NCBI RefSeq assembly: GCF_014304815.1
Contig: NZ_CP047958.1
Location: forward strand, 2,294,001-2,358,000
Length of the DNA: 64,000 nt
From: Synechococcus sp. MIT S9220
GTDB taxonomy: Bacteria > Cyanobacteriota > Cyanobacteriia > PCC-6307 > Cyanobiaceae
Reading direction: 5' to 3'
Shown here in pieces: positions 18,827 through 28,100 of this stretch. The notes beneath the pieces were generated by a model. It was not told where the DNA came from, searched no databases, and worked only from the letters and a program-made list of their open reading frames with translations. A program made the translations under genes and the position numbers. The stretch's first letter is position 1, and each line of letters begins with the position of its first letter.

Positions 18827-20104
18827 TCAATCAGTGTGCGCCAGATTCAGATGTCCTGCCGCAGCCAGGGCTTCCAACGCCTTGATCAGGGCCAGCTCGA
18901 TATGGGCGTGATGGGTCCCGCCCTGAACGTAGAGATTGAACGGCTCGCGTAAGGGCGCGTCAGCGGAGAACTCGCTGGTGCTGCCATCAATGAAGGTGCC
19001 ACCGGCCATCACTAGATCACTGGCATAACCGGGCATCGCCGCCGGCACAGGGTCCAGGTAAGAGCCCACCGGGGAACAGGCCTGAAAGGCACGACAGATC
19101 AGCTTGAGTGGCTCAGGCTCCCCAAGCTGCACGGCCTGGATCAGATCACTGCGGGATGCACCGGCAACGGGCTGCACCGGGAATCCGAGATCAGCGAACA
19201 CACCTGCAACGAGATCAGCACCGATTAAGGCTTCAGCCACCATCTGAGGCGCCAGAAACAGTCCCTGCAGCAGCAGTCGGTGCAGATCAAAACCCGTCCC
19301 CCCTTCGCTGCCAATCCCTGGTGCAGTGAGACGGCAACAGGCTTGTTCCACCAGATCGGCGCGTCCAGCGATGTATCCACCAGCGGGCGCGATGGTTCCT
19401 CCCAAGTTTTTGATCAATGAACCAGCCACCAGATCCGCACCCACCTCAGGCGGCTCTTGGGCCTGAACCAGTTCGCCGTAGCAGTTATCCACGAAGCAGA
19501 CACAGTCAGGCTGACGTTCGTGAATGCGGGAGCAAAGGCGACCGATTGCTTGCACGCTGAGCGCAGGGCGCCAGCTATAACCACAGCTGCGCTGAATCAG
19601 GATCAGTCGACGCGGTCGAGCCAAGGCCTGCTCGAGGGCCTGCTCGTCCACAGTCCCGACATCGCTGAGCTGCAACTCGTCGTAGTCGATGCCGAAGTCC
19701 TTGAGGGATCCTTGCCCCTCTCCACGCAGACCAATGACCTCTTCAAGCGTGTCGTAGGGACGCCCGGTGATGGACAACATGCGATCGCCTGGACGGAGCA
19801 CACCGAACAAAGCGGCAGCGATGGCATGGGTGCCGCTCACAAACTGAAGTCGCACCGCGGCTGCTTCCGCACCCAGAACGCGTGCGAACACCCGGTCGAT
19901 CACCTCCCGGCCCTGATCACCGTGCCCGTATCCACTCACGGAGGCGAAATGCTGAGTGCCGACCCGCTCCGCCTCAAACGCGGCCAGAACCTTCTGCAGG
20001 CGATCAGCCACAGCCGCGGTGCGCTGCCGGGCAAAAGGCTGCTGACGCTCGCGTACAGAAGCGACCTTTCTGCGAGCAAATGCCCTGGCTTCACTGAGGT
20101 TCAT
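18827..20104 (-). CDS. PLP-dependent methionine gamma-lyase-like protein (aluminium-resistance family)
   Basis: The 425-residue fold-type I PLP enzyme matches the family annotated as methionine gamma-lyase or aluminium-resistance protein. Conserved elements are SGYGHGDQGREVIDRVFARV, QFVSGTHAIAAALFG (cofactor phosphate site), CVCFVDNCYGELV (Asp pairing with the PLP ring) and the PLP lysine in GSLIKNLGGTIAP. The true substrate in cyanobacteria is not established. I start at ATG 20104 (MNLSEARAFARRK); the longer frame to 20239 adds a cysteine-rich, unconserved-looking leader in the promoter region. It probably heads the operon with gcvH and gcvP, and is divergent from the desaturase. Confidence 0.85.
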   Translation of the reverse strand: MNLSEARAFARRKVASVRERQQPFARQRTAAVADRLQKVLAAFEAERVGTQHFASVSGYGHGDQGREVIDRVFARVLGAEAAAVRLQFVSGTHAIAAALFGVLRPGDRMLSITGRPYDTLEEVIGLRGEGQGSLKDFGIDYDELQLSDVGTVDEQALEQALARPRRLILIQRSCGYSWRPALSVQAIGRLCSRIHERQPDCVCFVDNCYGELVQAQEPPEVGADLVAGSLIKNLGGTIAPAGGYIAGRADLVEQACCRLTAPGIGSEGGTGFDLHRLLLQGLFLAPQMVAEALIGADLVAGVFADLGFPVQPVAGASRSDLIQAVQLGEPEPLKLICRAFQACSPVGSYLDPVPAAMPGYASDLVMAGGTFIDGSTSEFSADAPLREPFNLYVQGGTHHAHIELALIKALEALAAAGHLNLAHTD

Positions 20105-20266
20105 CCCCTCTGCACCACTGCTCTCTCCGTAGCGATTTGAAGCCTGTGGCATGGGAGAACCGCAAAAAGCCTGCTGTTTTCTTTTACATTCACACTCCCA
20201 ACCAACTGTTTTGGTTTCGGCCGTAGCCGTTCCAACCACGACAGATCTGGTTCAAGGAGAAACTTC

Positions 20267-21178
20267 TTGGTTACAACCACTCCGGCAGCTACCACCTCAA
20301 ACCGCGAATTGCGCATGCGCGCGGCGGTGATGGCGCCCCGTGAACGACTGCCGCGTAAACAGCGCAAGCTCAAAGGCGGCACCACGTCCTTCATGGTGGC
20401 CATGCACGTGCTGGCCACCATTGCACTGCTGCCACGGTTCTGGAGCATTCAAGGAGCCATTGCCTTCGGAATTCTCTACTGGGCCACGGTGCTCGGGGTG
20501 ACACTCGGCCTGCACCGTCTGGTGGCACACCGGAGCTTTGAGGTGCCCCGCTGGCTCGAGCGGGTGCTGGTGATCATGGGCACCCTGGCCGCACAAAGCG
20601 GACCGATCGACTGGGTGGCCCTGCATCGTCACCACCACAAGTTTTCCGATCAACCCAATGATCATCACGATGCAGGCAGGGGCCTGTGGTGGAGCCACAG
20701 CGAGTGGATGCTGCACGAAATTCCCGCTCTTGAGCACAAGGAACGATTTGGCGGCGACCTGCTGAAAGATCCCTTCTATGTCTGGCTGGACCGCTGGTTC
20801 CTTGTTCTGCAGATTCCGATCGGACTGGCGCTCTATTACTACGGCAATGCAGCCCAGATTCATGGAGGCGGCGTTGGCCTGGTGCTGTGGGCCATTCCTC
20901 TGCGTCTGGTGGTCGTGTATCACGTCACCTGGTTGGTGAACTCGGCGACACACGCCTTCGGTTATCGCAATTTCGACTGCCCGGATCTCTCACGCAATTG
21001 CTGGTGGGTGGCCGTGTTGTCGTTCGGAGAGGGTTGGCACAACAACCATCACGCCCATCCGGGCAGCGCACGCCACGGCCTGCGCTGGTTCGAGTTCGAC
21101 ATCACCTGGATGCACATCCGCATGCTGCAGAAGCTTGGCCTGACCAGGCGCGTGCGCCAAGCCCGTTATCCCGGCTGA
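20267..21178 (+). CDS. Membrane acyl desaturase (delta-9/DesC type)
   Basis: This integral-membrane diiron enzyme introduces a double bond into acyl chains of membrane lipids. Three histidine clusters are present: HRLVAH (H-x4-H), HRHHHKFSD (H-x2-HH) and HNNHHAHP. About four hydrophobic segments surround them (MVAMHVLATIALLPRF, ILYWATVLGVTLGLH, and two after residue 180). The start is TTG 20267, supported by AAGGAGA at 20254-20260, six nt upstream; no ATG comes before residue 17. The 303-residue length is normal. The last 13 bp overlap the convergent gene at 21166. Confidence 0.93.
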   Translation: MVTTTPAATTSNRELRMRAAVMAPRERLPRKQRKLKGGTTSFMVAMHVLATIALLPRFWSIQGAIAFGILYWATVLGVTLGLHRLVAHRSFEVPRWLERVLVIMGTLAAQSGPIDWVALHRHHHKFSDQPNDHHDAGRGLWWSHSEWMLHEIPALEHKERFGGDLLKDPFYVWLDRWFLVLQIPIGLALYYYGNAAQIHGGGVGLVLWAIPLRLVVVYHVTWLVNSATHAFGYRNFDCPDLSRNCWWVAVLSFGEGWHNNHHAHPGSARHGLRWFEFDITWMHIRMLQKLGLTRRVRQARYPG

Positions 21179-21891
21179 GCAGCAGCTCGTAATTCGGCCA
21201 GAAATGCTTCAGCACTCTGGCCCTTGCTGCCTTCTAAGGCCATATGTGTGGCATGAAGGTCGAGGAACTCTCCATCGAGCTCCTCGGCGCTGTATTCGCG
21301 TAGGCCAGCCATCACTTCGGCAAAACGATCACGGCGTTGGTTTTTGGTGACCGGATAGGCCTCCATCACCTGATCACGACACTGACGCCAGGCCTGACCG
21401 CGGCAAAGGCTGTCGGCAATTGCCGCACTCAGGGCAGCCGCTTCCGCTTGATCAATCCGCCAATCGAAACCTGGCGGCAATGGTCCGAGGCCGACAAAGA
21501 TCTCGAGCAGCTCGCCAGCACCGAGCGGCTCCCCATGGGCCGCAAGCAGAGGAACGGCACTATCGCTCAGCACCCGCAGCAGATCGGGGTGAACTTCCGC
21601 CAGCTGATCGCGGATCAGATCCAGGCCTTGGTGCAGCACGGCATTCGCCTGGCCAAGCGCGAGAAACACTTCCGGCCCTGGAGACGAGAGCTTGCCGTTG
21701 CGGAGATTGGAGATCTGTGAATTGTGCACGCGACCAAGGTCCAACGCATCAGCCAGGGCAGGCAACACCTTGTGCGACCAGCCGTTGCGCTCATGCCACA
21801 CATGAATCAGATGGGCCATCGCCTGGCGCCCTTCCTCGAGACGCTGGCGGTAACCCTTAGTCACATGATCAGAACCGCTTACCTTTTCCAT
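21166..21891 (-). CDS. Hypothetical protein with possible HTH, between two desaturases
   Basis: The 241-residue soluble protein has a basic N-terminal region with a helix-turn-helix-like stretch at about residues 44-75 (DALDLGRVHNSQISNLRNGK then a further helix). The remainder is acidic and helical (PLGAGELLEIFVGLGPLPPG and LREYSAEELDGEFLDLHATH). I do not recognise a named family. It is divergent from the second desaturase with only 56 bp between, which hold a 16-bp inverted repeat. Its 3' end overlaps the first desaturase by 13 bp. A regulator of the desaturases is a reasonable guess from placement only. Confidence 0.7.
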   Translation of the reverse strand: MEKVSGSDHVTKGYRQRLEEGRQAMAHLIHVWHERNGWSHKVLPALADALDLGRVHNSQISNLRNGKLSSPGPEVFLALGQANAVLHQGLDLIRDQLAEVHPDLLRVLSDSAVPLLAAHGEPLGAGELLEIFVGLGPLPPGFDWRIDQAEAAALSAAIADSLCRGQAWRQCRDQVMEAYPVTKNQRRDRFAEVMAGLREYSAEELDGEFLDLHATHMALEGSKGQSAEAFLAELRAAAQPG

Positions 21892-21896
21892 TGCTT

Positions 21897-21912
21897 GATA
21901 CGTATCCGTATC
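21897..21912. promoter_or_regulatory. Inverted repeat in divergent promoter (candidate operator)
   Basis: The sequence GATACG-TATC-CGTATC is a perfect 6-bp inverted repeat with a 4-nt centre. It lies 6 bp from the start codon of the HTH-like gene (21891) and 36 bp from the desaturase ATG (21948). A TTGATA hexamer at 21895-21900 could be a -35 element for the desaturase, so a protein bound here could affect both genes. No binding protein is known. Confidence 0.45.
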
Positions 21913-21947
21913 GCGTGTAGTGTGCTTAGATCAACCGGGATCAAGTC

Positions 21948-22880
21948 ATGGCACCAAGCGCGATTAGAACGCCGTCGCCACCCAGTCGGAAATCAGTTTC
22001 GCATCGTGGCCCCAAGCTGGCAATCAAGCCCTACCAGCGCCTCAAGAGCAAGGCGCCTATGGCTGCCAAGACCGAAAAAAGCTGGGTAACGATCGGATTC
22101 ATGATCGTGATCCATGCCCTGGCACTCCTGGCACTCGCTCCTGGCTTCTGGAGTTGGCCCGCCGTCACCAGCCTGCTGGTGCTGTATTGGGTCACCGCCT
22201 GCCTAGGTGTCACCGTCGGTTACCACCGACTGCTCTCACACCGCTCCTTCCGAGTGCCTCGCTGGCTGGAGCGTTTCTTTGCCACCTGCGGTGCCCTGAG
22301 CTGCCAGCACGGACCCATCGACTGGGTGGGACTGCATCGGCATCACCACAAGTATTCCGATACGGATGCGGATCACCACAACAGCAACAAAGGCTTCTGG
22401 TGGAGCCACATGGGCTGGATGTTCAATGCGATTCCGGCCATGAAGGAGGTTCCCCGCATGGCCGGTGATCTGGCCAAGGACCCCTACTACCGCTGGCTGA
22501 ACAACTGGTTCCTGATCTTGCAGCTGCCCCTGGCTGGTCTGCTGTTCTGGATCGGCAGTGCCACAGGTGCCGGCGGCTGGGCCTTAGTGCTCTGGGGCAT
22601 TCCCCTGCGTCTGGTGCTCGTGTATCACGTCACCTGGCTGGTGAATTCCGCCACCCACACTTGGGGCACCGTGGCCTTTGAAAGTGGCGACGCGTCCCGC
22701 AACAACAAGTGGGTCGCAGCACTGACCTTCGGCGAGGGCTGGCATAACAACCACCACGCCTTCCCCCACTCGGCTCGTCACGGCCTGCAATCGGGTCAGA
22801 TCGACCTCACCTGGGAGCACATCCGCTTGATGCGCGCCTTAGGCCTGGCCACCAAAGTGCGCCTGCCCGTGAAGTCGTAA
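21948..22880 (+). CDS. Membrane acyl desaturase (delta-9/DesC type), second copy
   Basis: This 310-residue paralogue of the 20267 desaturase has the same histidine clusters: HRLLSH, HRHHHKYSD and HNNHHAFP. It shares long blocks such as VYHVTWLVNSATH and SFRVPRWLERFFAT. It differs by a longer, basic, Ser/Pro-rich N-terminus (residues 1-40). The ATG 21948 lies 56 bp from the divergent HTH-like gene. Two DesC-type enzymes may act on different lipid positions or at different temperatures, which is known in marine Synechococcus in general but not assignable here. rplI follows after 42 bp. Confidence 0.93.
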   Translation: MAPSAIRTPSPPSRKSVSHRGPKLAIKPYQRLKSKAPMAAKTEKSWVTIGFMIVIHALALLALAPGFWSWPAVTSLLVLYWVTACLGVTVGYHRLLSHRSFRVPRWLERFFATCGALSCQHGPIDWVGLHRHHHKYSDTDADHHNSNKGFWWSHMGWMFNAIPAMKEVPRMAGDLAKDPYYRWLNNWFLILQLPLAGLLFWIGSATGAGGWALVLWGIPLRLVLVYHVTWLVNSATHTWGTVAFESGDASRNNKWVAALTFGEGWHNNHHAFPHSARHGLQSGQIDLTWEHIRLMRALGLATKVRLPVKS

Positions 22881-22922
22881 AGTTGTCGATCGCTCAACAG
22901 ACGTCGTCAGGATCGTTCTCCC

Positions 22923-23381
22923 ATGGCCAAGCGCGTACAAGTCGTACTCAATGAGGACGTTCTCAGCCTCGGCCGGGATGGAGATTTGGTGGAGGTTGCG
23001 CCTGGTTATGCCCGCAACTTCCTGCTGCCCTTCGGCAAAGCCGTGCCTGTGACCCCTGCGGTGATGAAGCAGGTGGAGCACCGCAGGGCCAAGGAGGTTG
23101 AGCGCCAGGCCGCACTCAAAGAAGAAGCAGTCGCCTTCCGCACAGCCCTCGACACCATTGGTCGCTTCACCGTGAAGAAGCAAACCGGAGAAGACGACGT
23201 GCTGTTCGGCACCGTCACCAATGGTGATGTGGCCGAGGTGATCGAAGAGGCCACCAAGAAAGAAGTGGATCGCCGTGACATCACCGTGCCCGACATCCAT
23301 CGGACCGGAAACTACAAGGTTCTGGTGAAGCTTCACAGCGAAGTGACCGCTGAGATCAACCTGGAAGTGGTCAGCTACTGA
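22923..23381 (+). CDS. rplI: 50S ribosomal protein L9
   Basis: The 152-residue ribosomal protein binds 23S rRNA in the large subunit. The N-terminal domain [20 protein letters not shown] and [15 protein letters not shown] is the L9 signature, followed by the long connecting helix (about residues 45-75) and a C-terminal domain ending AEINLEVV. It precedes dnaB by 75 bp containing a hairpin. Confidence 0.98.
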   Translation: MAKRVQVVLNEDVLSLGRDGDLVEVAPGYARNFLLPFGKAVPVTPAVMKQVEHRRAKEVERQAALKEEAVAFRTALDTIGRFTVKKQTGEDDVLFGTVTNGDVAEVIEEATKKEVDRRDITVPDIHRTGNYKVLVKLHSEVTAEINLEVVSY

Positions 23382-23397
23382 GCACAGAGCAAAAATG

Positions 23398-23429
23398 ACT
23401 CTGATGTCACCGACAAGGTGCGTCAGAGT
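23398..23429 (+). other. Hairpin in rplI-dnaB gap
   Basis: An outer 7-bp stem ACTCTGA / TCAGAGT (23398-23404, 23423-23429) encloses an inner CACC / GGTG stem. No good T-tract follows (GGATCTTCTTTC), so it may be a weak terminator, an RNA-processing site or a dnaB leader structure. Confidence 0.5.
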
Positions 23430-23456
23430 GGATCTTCTTTCTGAGCTGCTGCCGCC

Positions 23457-24875
23457 ATGGTGAGCGTTCCCTTGTCAGAGTCCGGTGGCGAGTCCACCGA
23501 AGGGGAACGCCGCGGTTTCGGCAAAGGTCGACGCCGAGAGGAACCCAGCTTCGAGGCCCTGCCGGATTCGATCCCGCCGCAAAACCTGGAAGCGGAAGAA
23601 GCGGTGCTGGGCGGCATCCTGCTCGACCCGGATGCCATCGGTCGCGTGGCCGACGTGCTGCAACCGGAAGCCTTTTATCTCAATGCCCATCGAGAGATCT
23701 TCCGCACGGCGGTGATGCTCCACAGTCAGGGCAAACCGACCGACCTCACGGCGATGACCGCCTGGCTGGCGGACACCGGCGCCCTCGAAAAAGTGGGTGG
23801 CAGCAGCAGGCTGGTGGAGCTGGTGGAACGGGTGGCCTCCACCGCCTCGATCGAACAGGTGGCCCGCCTGGTGATGGATAAGTATCTGCGCAGACAGCTG
23901 ATCCGCTCGGGCAACGAAGTGATCCAGCTGGGCTTTGATCAGGGCCTGCCGATGGAGCAGGTGCTCGACAAGGCCGAGCAGACCATCTTCGCGATCAGTC
24001 AGGAAAAACCATCGCAGGGTCTGACGCCCACCGCCGAAATTCTCACCAGCACCTTCAACGAGATCGAGAGCCGCTCGTTGGGCACCTCCGTGGCGGGCAT
24101 CCCGGTGAATTTCTACGACCTGGACGCCATGACCCAGGGCCTGCAGCGCAGTGACCTGATCATCGTGGCCGGACGCCCTGCCATGGGCAAAACATCGATC
24201 GTGCTCAACCTGGCCAAGAACGTGGCCCAGTTACACGACCTGCCGGTGTGCGTGTTCTCTCTGGAGATGAGTAAGGAGCAGCTCACCTACAGGCTGCTGT
24301 CGATGGAGGTGGGCATCGAAGCGGGCCGGCTGCGCACAGGCCGCCTGCAACAAGAGGAATGGCCACTGCTCGGCCAGGGCATCAACACCCTCGGCCAGCT
24401 GCCGATCTACATCGACGACAAACCCAACTCCGGCGTGCTGGAGATGCGTTCCCTCTGTCGCAGGCTGATGGCAGAACAGGGCAAGGAGCTTGGCCTGATC
24501 GTGATCGACTACCTGCAGCTGATGGAAGGATCGAGTCCTGATAACCGCGTGCAGGAGATTTCACGGATCACAAGAGCTCTCAAAGGCATGGCAAGGGAAC
24601 TGAACGTGCCGGTGATTGCCCTGTCTCAGCTCAGCCGTGGCGTGGAATCGCGCACCAACAAACGCCCGATGCTCAGCGACCTGCGCGAATCGGGCTCGAT
24701 TGAGCAGGACGCCGATCTGGTGCTGATGATCTACCGCGACGAGTACTACAACCCTGAAACTCCCGACCGCGGCATCACCGAAGTGATCGTGACCAAGCAC
24801 CGCAACGGGCCAGTGGGCACGGTGAAGCTGCTGTTCGAGCCGCAGTTCACTCGTTTCCGCAACCTGGCTGCCTAA
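23457..24875 (+). CDS. dnaB: Replicative DNA helicase
   Basis: This is the hexameric helicase that unwinds DNA at replication forks. The 472-residue protein has the N-terminal DnaB domain (PQNLEAEEAVLGGILLDPDA) and the RecA-like C-terminal domain with Walker A GRPAMGKTS, Walker B LIVIDYLQLM and the arginine-finger region DLRESGSIEQDADLV. The P-loop and neighbouring motifs are uninterrupted, so it carries no intein, unlike some cyanobacterial dnaB genes. ATG 23457 begins a basic, charged N-terminus. The 276 bp downstream before the surface-protein gene contain no other gene I can support. Confidence 0.98.
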   Translation: MVSVPLSESGGESTEGERRGFGKGRRREEPSFEALPDSIPPQNLEAEEAVLGGILLDPDAIGRVADVLQPEAFYLNAHREIFRTAVMLHSQGKPTDLTAMTAWLADTGALEKVGGSSRLVELVERVASTASIEQVARLVMDKYLRRQLIRSGNEVIQLGFDQGLPMEQVLDKAEQTIFAISQEKPSQGLTPTAEILTSTFNEIESRSLGTSVAGIPVNFYDLDAMTQGLQRSDLIIVAGRPAMGKTSIVLNLAKNVAQLHDLPVCVFSLEMSKEQLTYRLLSMEVGIEAGRLRTGRLQQEEWPLLGQGINTLGQLPIYIDDKPNSGVLEMRSLCRRLMAEQGKELGLIVIDYLQLMEGSSPDNRVQEISRITRALKGMARELNVPVIALSQLSRGVESRTNKRPMLSDLRESGSIEQDADLVLMIYRDEYYNPETPDRGITEVIVTKHRNGPVGTVKLLFEPQFTRFRNLAA

Positions 24876-25151
24876 GTCTCACGATGTGGATTAGCCGCAA
24901 CCTGCTGAAAGCGAACGAATTGGCTTCAAAAGAAGTCAAGAGATCGCGACGCACTGCGGCTTTCAAAACCAAAGCAACGTCACACAGTGCTGTGGTGAAA
25001 ACCTGGAGGTGCAGTCACAACGAACCATCTCCCGCAAAGCCCTCTTGAAAGGTGAAAAACCCGTGACTAAAGGATTTCGCACTATCGGGCTCTTGCATTC
25101 ATGCAAAAAACTCTGTCATGGCAAATAATATTCCTGAGATTCAAATGAGAG

Positions 25152-28100
25152 TTGGCTGAGGACAGCCCCAAAGCAACTGAATCCATCGACGCAGAAGAAG
25201 TTGACACCTCTTCTGCTGCTTCGCACTGCTCTCCAGTGCACCGAAACCATTCATTAGCCGTTGTCGTCGCTCCTGGCCTGGGGCTACCTCCACTCCGGAA
25301 TGAGGCGGAAGAAGCTGCCATCTGTCTTGGTCGAACCAACTCCCCTCTGACAAGGATCGGAGAGGAACTGAAGCTACGCCGACAGCAAGGAACACCCGCC
25401 AAAGAACTGCATCTCCTGGCCCATGGCAACAGCCAAGGGATTCAGTTGGCTGACGACTGGATCGATCAGGCCGCGTTACTGCGCCATGCCGCCGACATAG
25501 CCGAATGGCAGATCAGCACGTTGGTGCTGTGGTGCTGCCAGATCGGACGAAATCAAGCGTTCATTAATCAGCTCAGAAAGATCACCGGAGCCGAGATATT
25601 TGTCAGCGACAACCACATCAACAAAGAAGCAATCAAGACCCATAATGAATATGGAGATACTCACCAACTTTCTGAACTAATTGAAAATAATCAACTCCAA
25701 ACCTGGCAAGGTGATTTGGAATGGCTGCAAGTTGGCGATGAGATAGAAGGCCGCAAAAAAAATGCAAGATCTGGATCCAGCGTCAGTCTATCGAGTGACG
25801 GAAGTATTGCTGCCATTGGCAGCTGGAATGACCGCACAATTGGCAAACAGCGAGGCAGCGTTGCTGTTTACCAGTCGGTCAATAATAGCTGGACACAACT
25901 TGGCAATATTCTCAATGGAGACAACAACTACGACCGCTTCGGAGGTCAAGTCAGCCTCTCCGCTGATGGATCAAGACTGGCCGTTGGCACCACTCGAGAT
26001 GATGATGGCGGAGTATGGGCTGGCAGCGTATCAATTTACGAGCTCCAAAGCGGTACCTGGACAAAGCTCGGCAGCAATATTGATGGCGTTAGTGCAGATG
26101 ATCGCGCAGGCGTATCCCTAGCCCTCTCTGGAGATGGGAGCACAGTCATCATTGGAGCCGAGAGAGGTCATACCCAAAATCGTGGATATGCCGGGATCTA
26201 CGAATGGGACGGAACGTCTTGGGATCAAGTCGGCAGCCTCATTAAAGGAACTCAGAAAAAAGAATATTCAGGCAGGTCAGTCGCGATCTCAGAAGATGGC
26301 AGCAGAGTTGCCATTGGATCCTGGGCGTGGGACACCAGTGGAGTTGGAAATGACACTGGGCGCGTCAGAGTTTACGACAATATTGGAGGCACCTGGACAA
26401 AGAAATTCGAAATTAGTGGCGAAAAAAAGAAAGATTTCGCTTCATCTGTCTCTCTATCAGATAATGGCAATATTCTTGCTTTTGGCGCCAATGGAAACGA
26501 CGGAGCTGGCAACAATTCAGGTCATGCTCGTGTTTATGACATCAGTGGATCAAGCGAAAAGCAACTTGGCAATGACATCAATGGCCAAACAGCTGGTCAA
26601 GAACTTGGAGCCACAGTCAGCTTATCCAGCAATGGGCAACGTTTAGCGGTTGGCGCCCCAAAAGCTGATGGTGCCCACAGCAATTCAGGGCGAGTCACGA
26701 TCTTTGACTACGACAGCAGTAGTGATTCATGGACAAAGGTTGGCTCCCGCATCAATGGAGTCGGAACTGGAGATGCATCCGGTTCTGGCGTAACCGGACT
26801 GAGCCTGAGCGGCGATGGAGAGACTGTTGCGATCGGGGCACGATTCCATGATGGCGACACAAATGCACTGAAAAATGCAGGCCACGTCAGGGTTTTTGCA
26901 GCCAGTGGTCTCACCGTTGCCCAAACCGGCAGCACCGACGGCTCAGGCAATCTCCTCACCACAGAAGCAGGCTCCACTTCCACTTTCACCGTTGTTCTGG
27001 ATGCCAAACCAACGGCCAATGTCACCGTCTCCATCACTGGGGCTGACAGCACGGAGCATTCCCTCAGCTCCTCGTCGCTGACATTCACAACCGCTAACTG
27101 GAATACAGCTCAGACCATCACTGTCACCGGCGTTGACGACAGCCTCGACGATGGCGACATCACCACCACACTCACCGCCACCGCCTCCAATTCAGGCGGC
27201 TACGCCGGCAGCGAAAAAGCCACCACAACTCTCAAAACATCCGATAACGACACTGCTGGCATCACCATTGCCCAAACCGGCAGCACCGACGGCTCAGGCA
27301 ATCTCCTCACCACAGAAGCAGGCTCCACTTCCACTTTCACCGTTGTTCTGGATGCCAAACCAACGGCCAATGTCACCGTCTCCATCACTGGGGCCGACAG
27401 CACGGAGCATTCCCTCAGCTCCTCTTCACTGACATTCACTGCAGCCAACTGGAATACAGCTCAGACCATCACTGTCACCGGCGTTGACGACAGCCTCGAC
27501 GATGGCGACATCACCACCACACTCACCGCCACCGCCTCCAATTCAGGCGGCTACGCCGGCAGCGAAACAGCCACCACAACTCTCAAAACATCCGATAACG
27601 ACACTGCCGGCATCACCATTGCCCAAACCGGCAGCACCGACGGCTCAGGCAATCTCCTCACCACAGAAGCAGGCTCCACTTCCACTTTCACCGTTGTTCT
27701 GGATGCTCAACCCACAGCCAATGTCACGGTCAACCTCACAGGTGCCGACAGCACAGAGCATTCCCTCAGCTCCTCTTCACTGACATTCACTGCAGCCAAC
27801 TGGGATACAGCTCAGACCATCACTGTCACCGGCGTTGACGACAGCCTCGACGATAGCGACATCACCACCACACTCACCGCCACCGCTTCCAATTCAGGCG
27901 GCTACGCAGGCACTGAAACAGCCACCACCACGGTCAAAAACACCGACAACGACAGCGCCGGCATCACCATTGCCCAAACCGGCAGCACCGACGGCTCAGG
28001 CAATCTCCTCACCACAGAAGCAGGCTCCACTTCCACTTTCACCGTTGTTCTGGATGCCAAACCAACGGCCAATGTCACCGTCTCCATCACTGGGGCTGAC

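Noticed and set aside
24161-24700. DnaB intein
   Set aside because: Walker A and following motifs are continuous with normal spacing; no intein is present.
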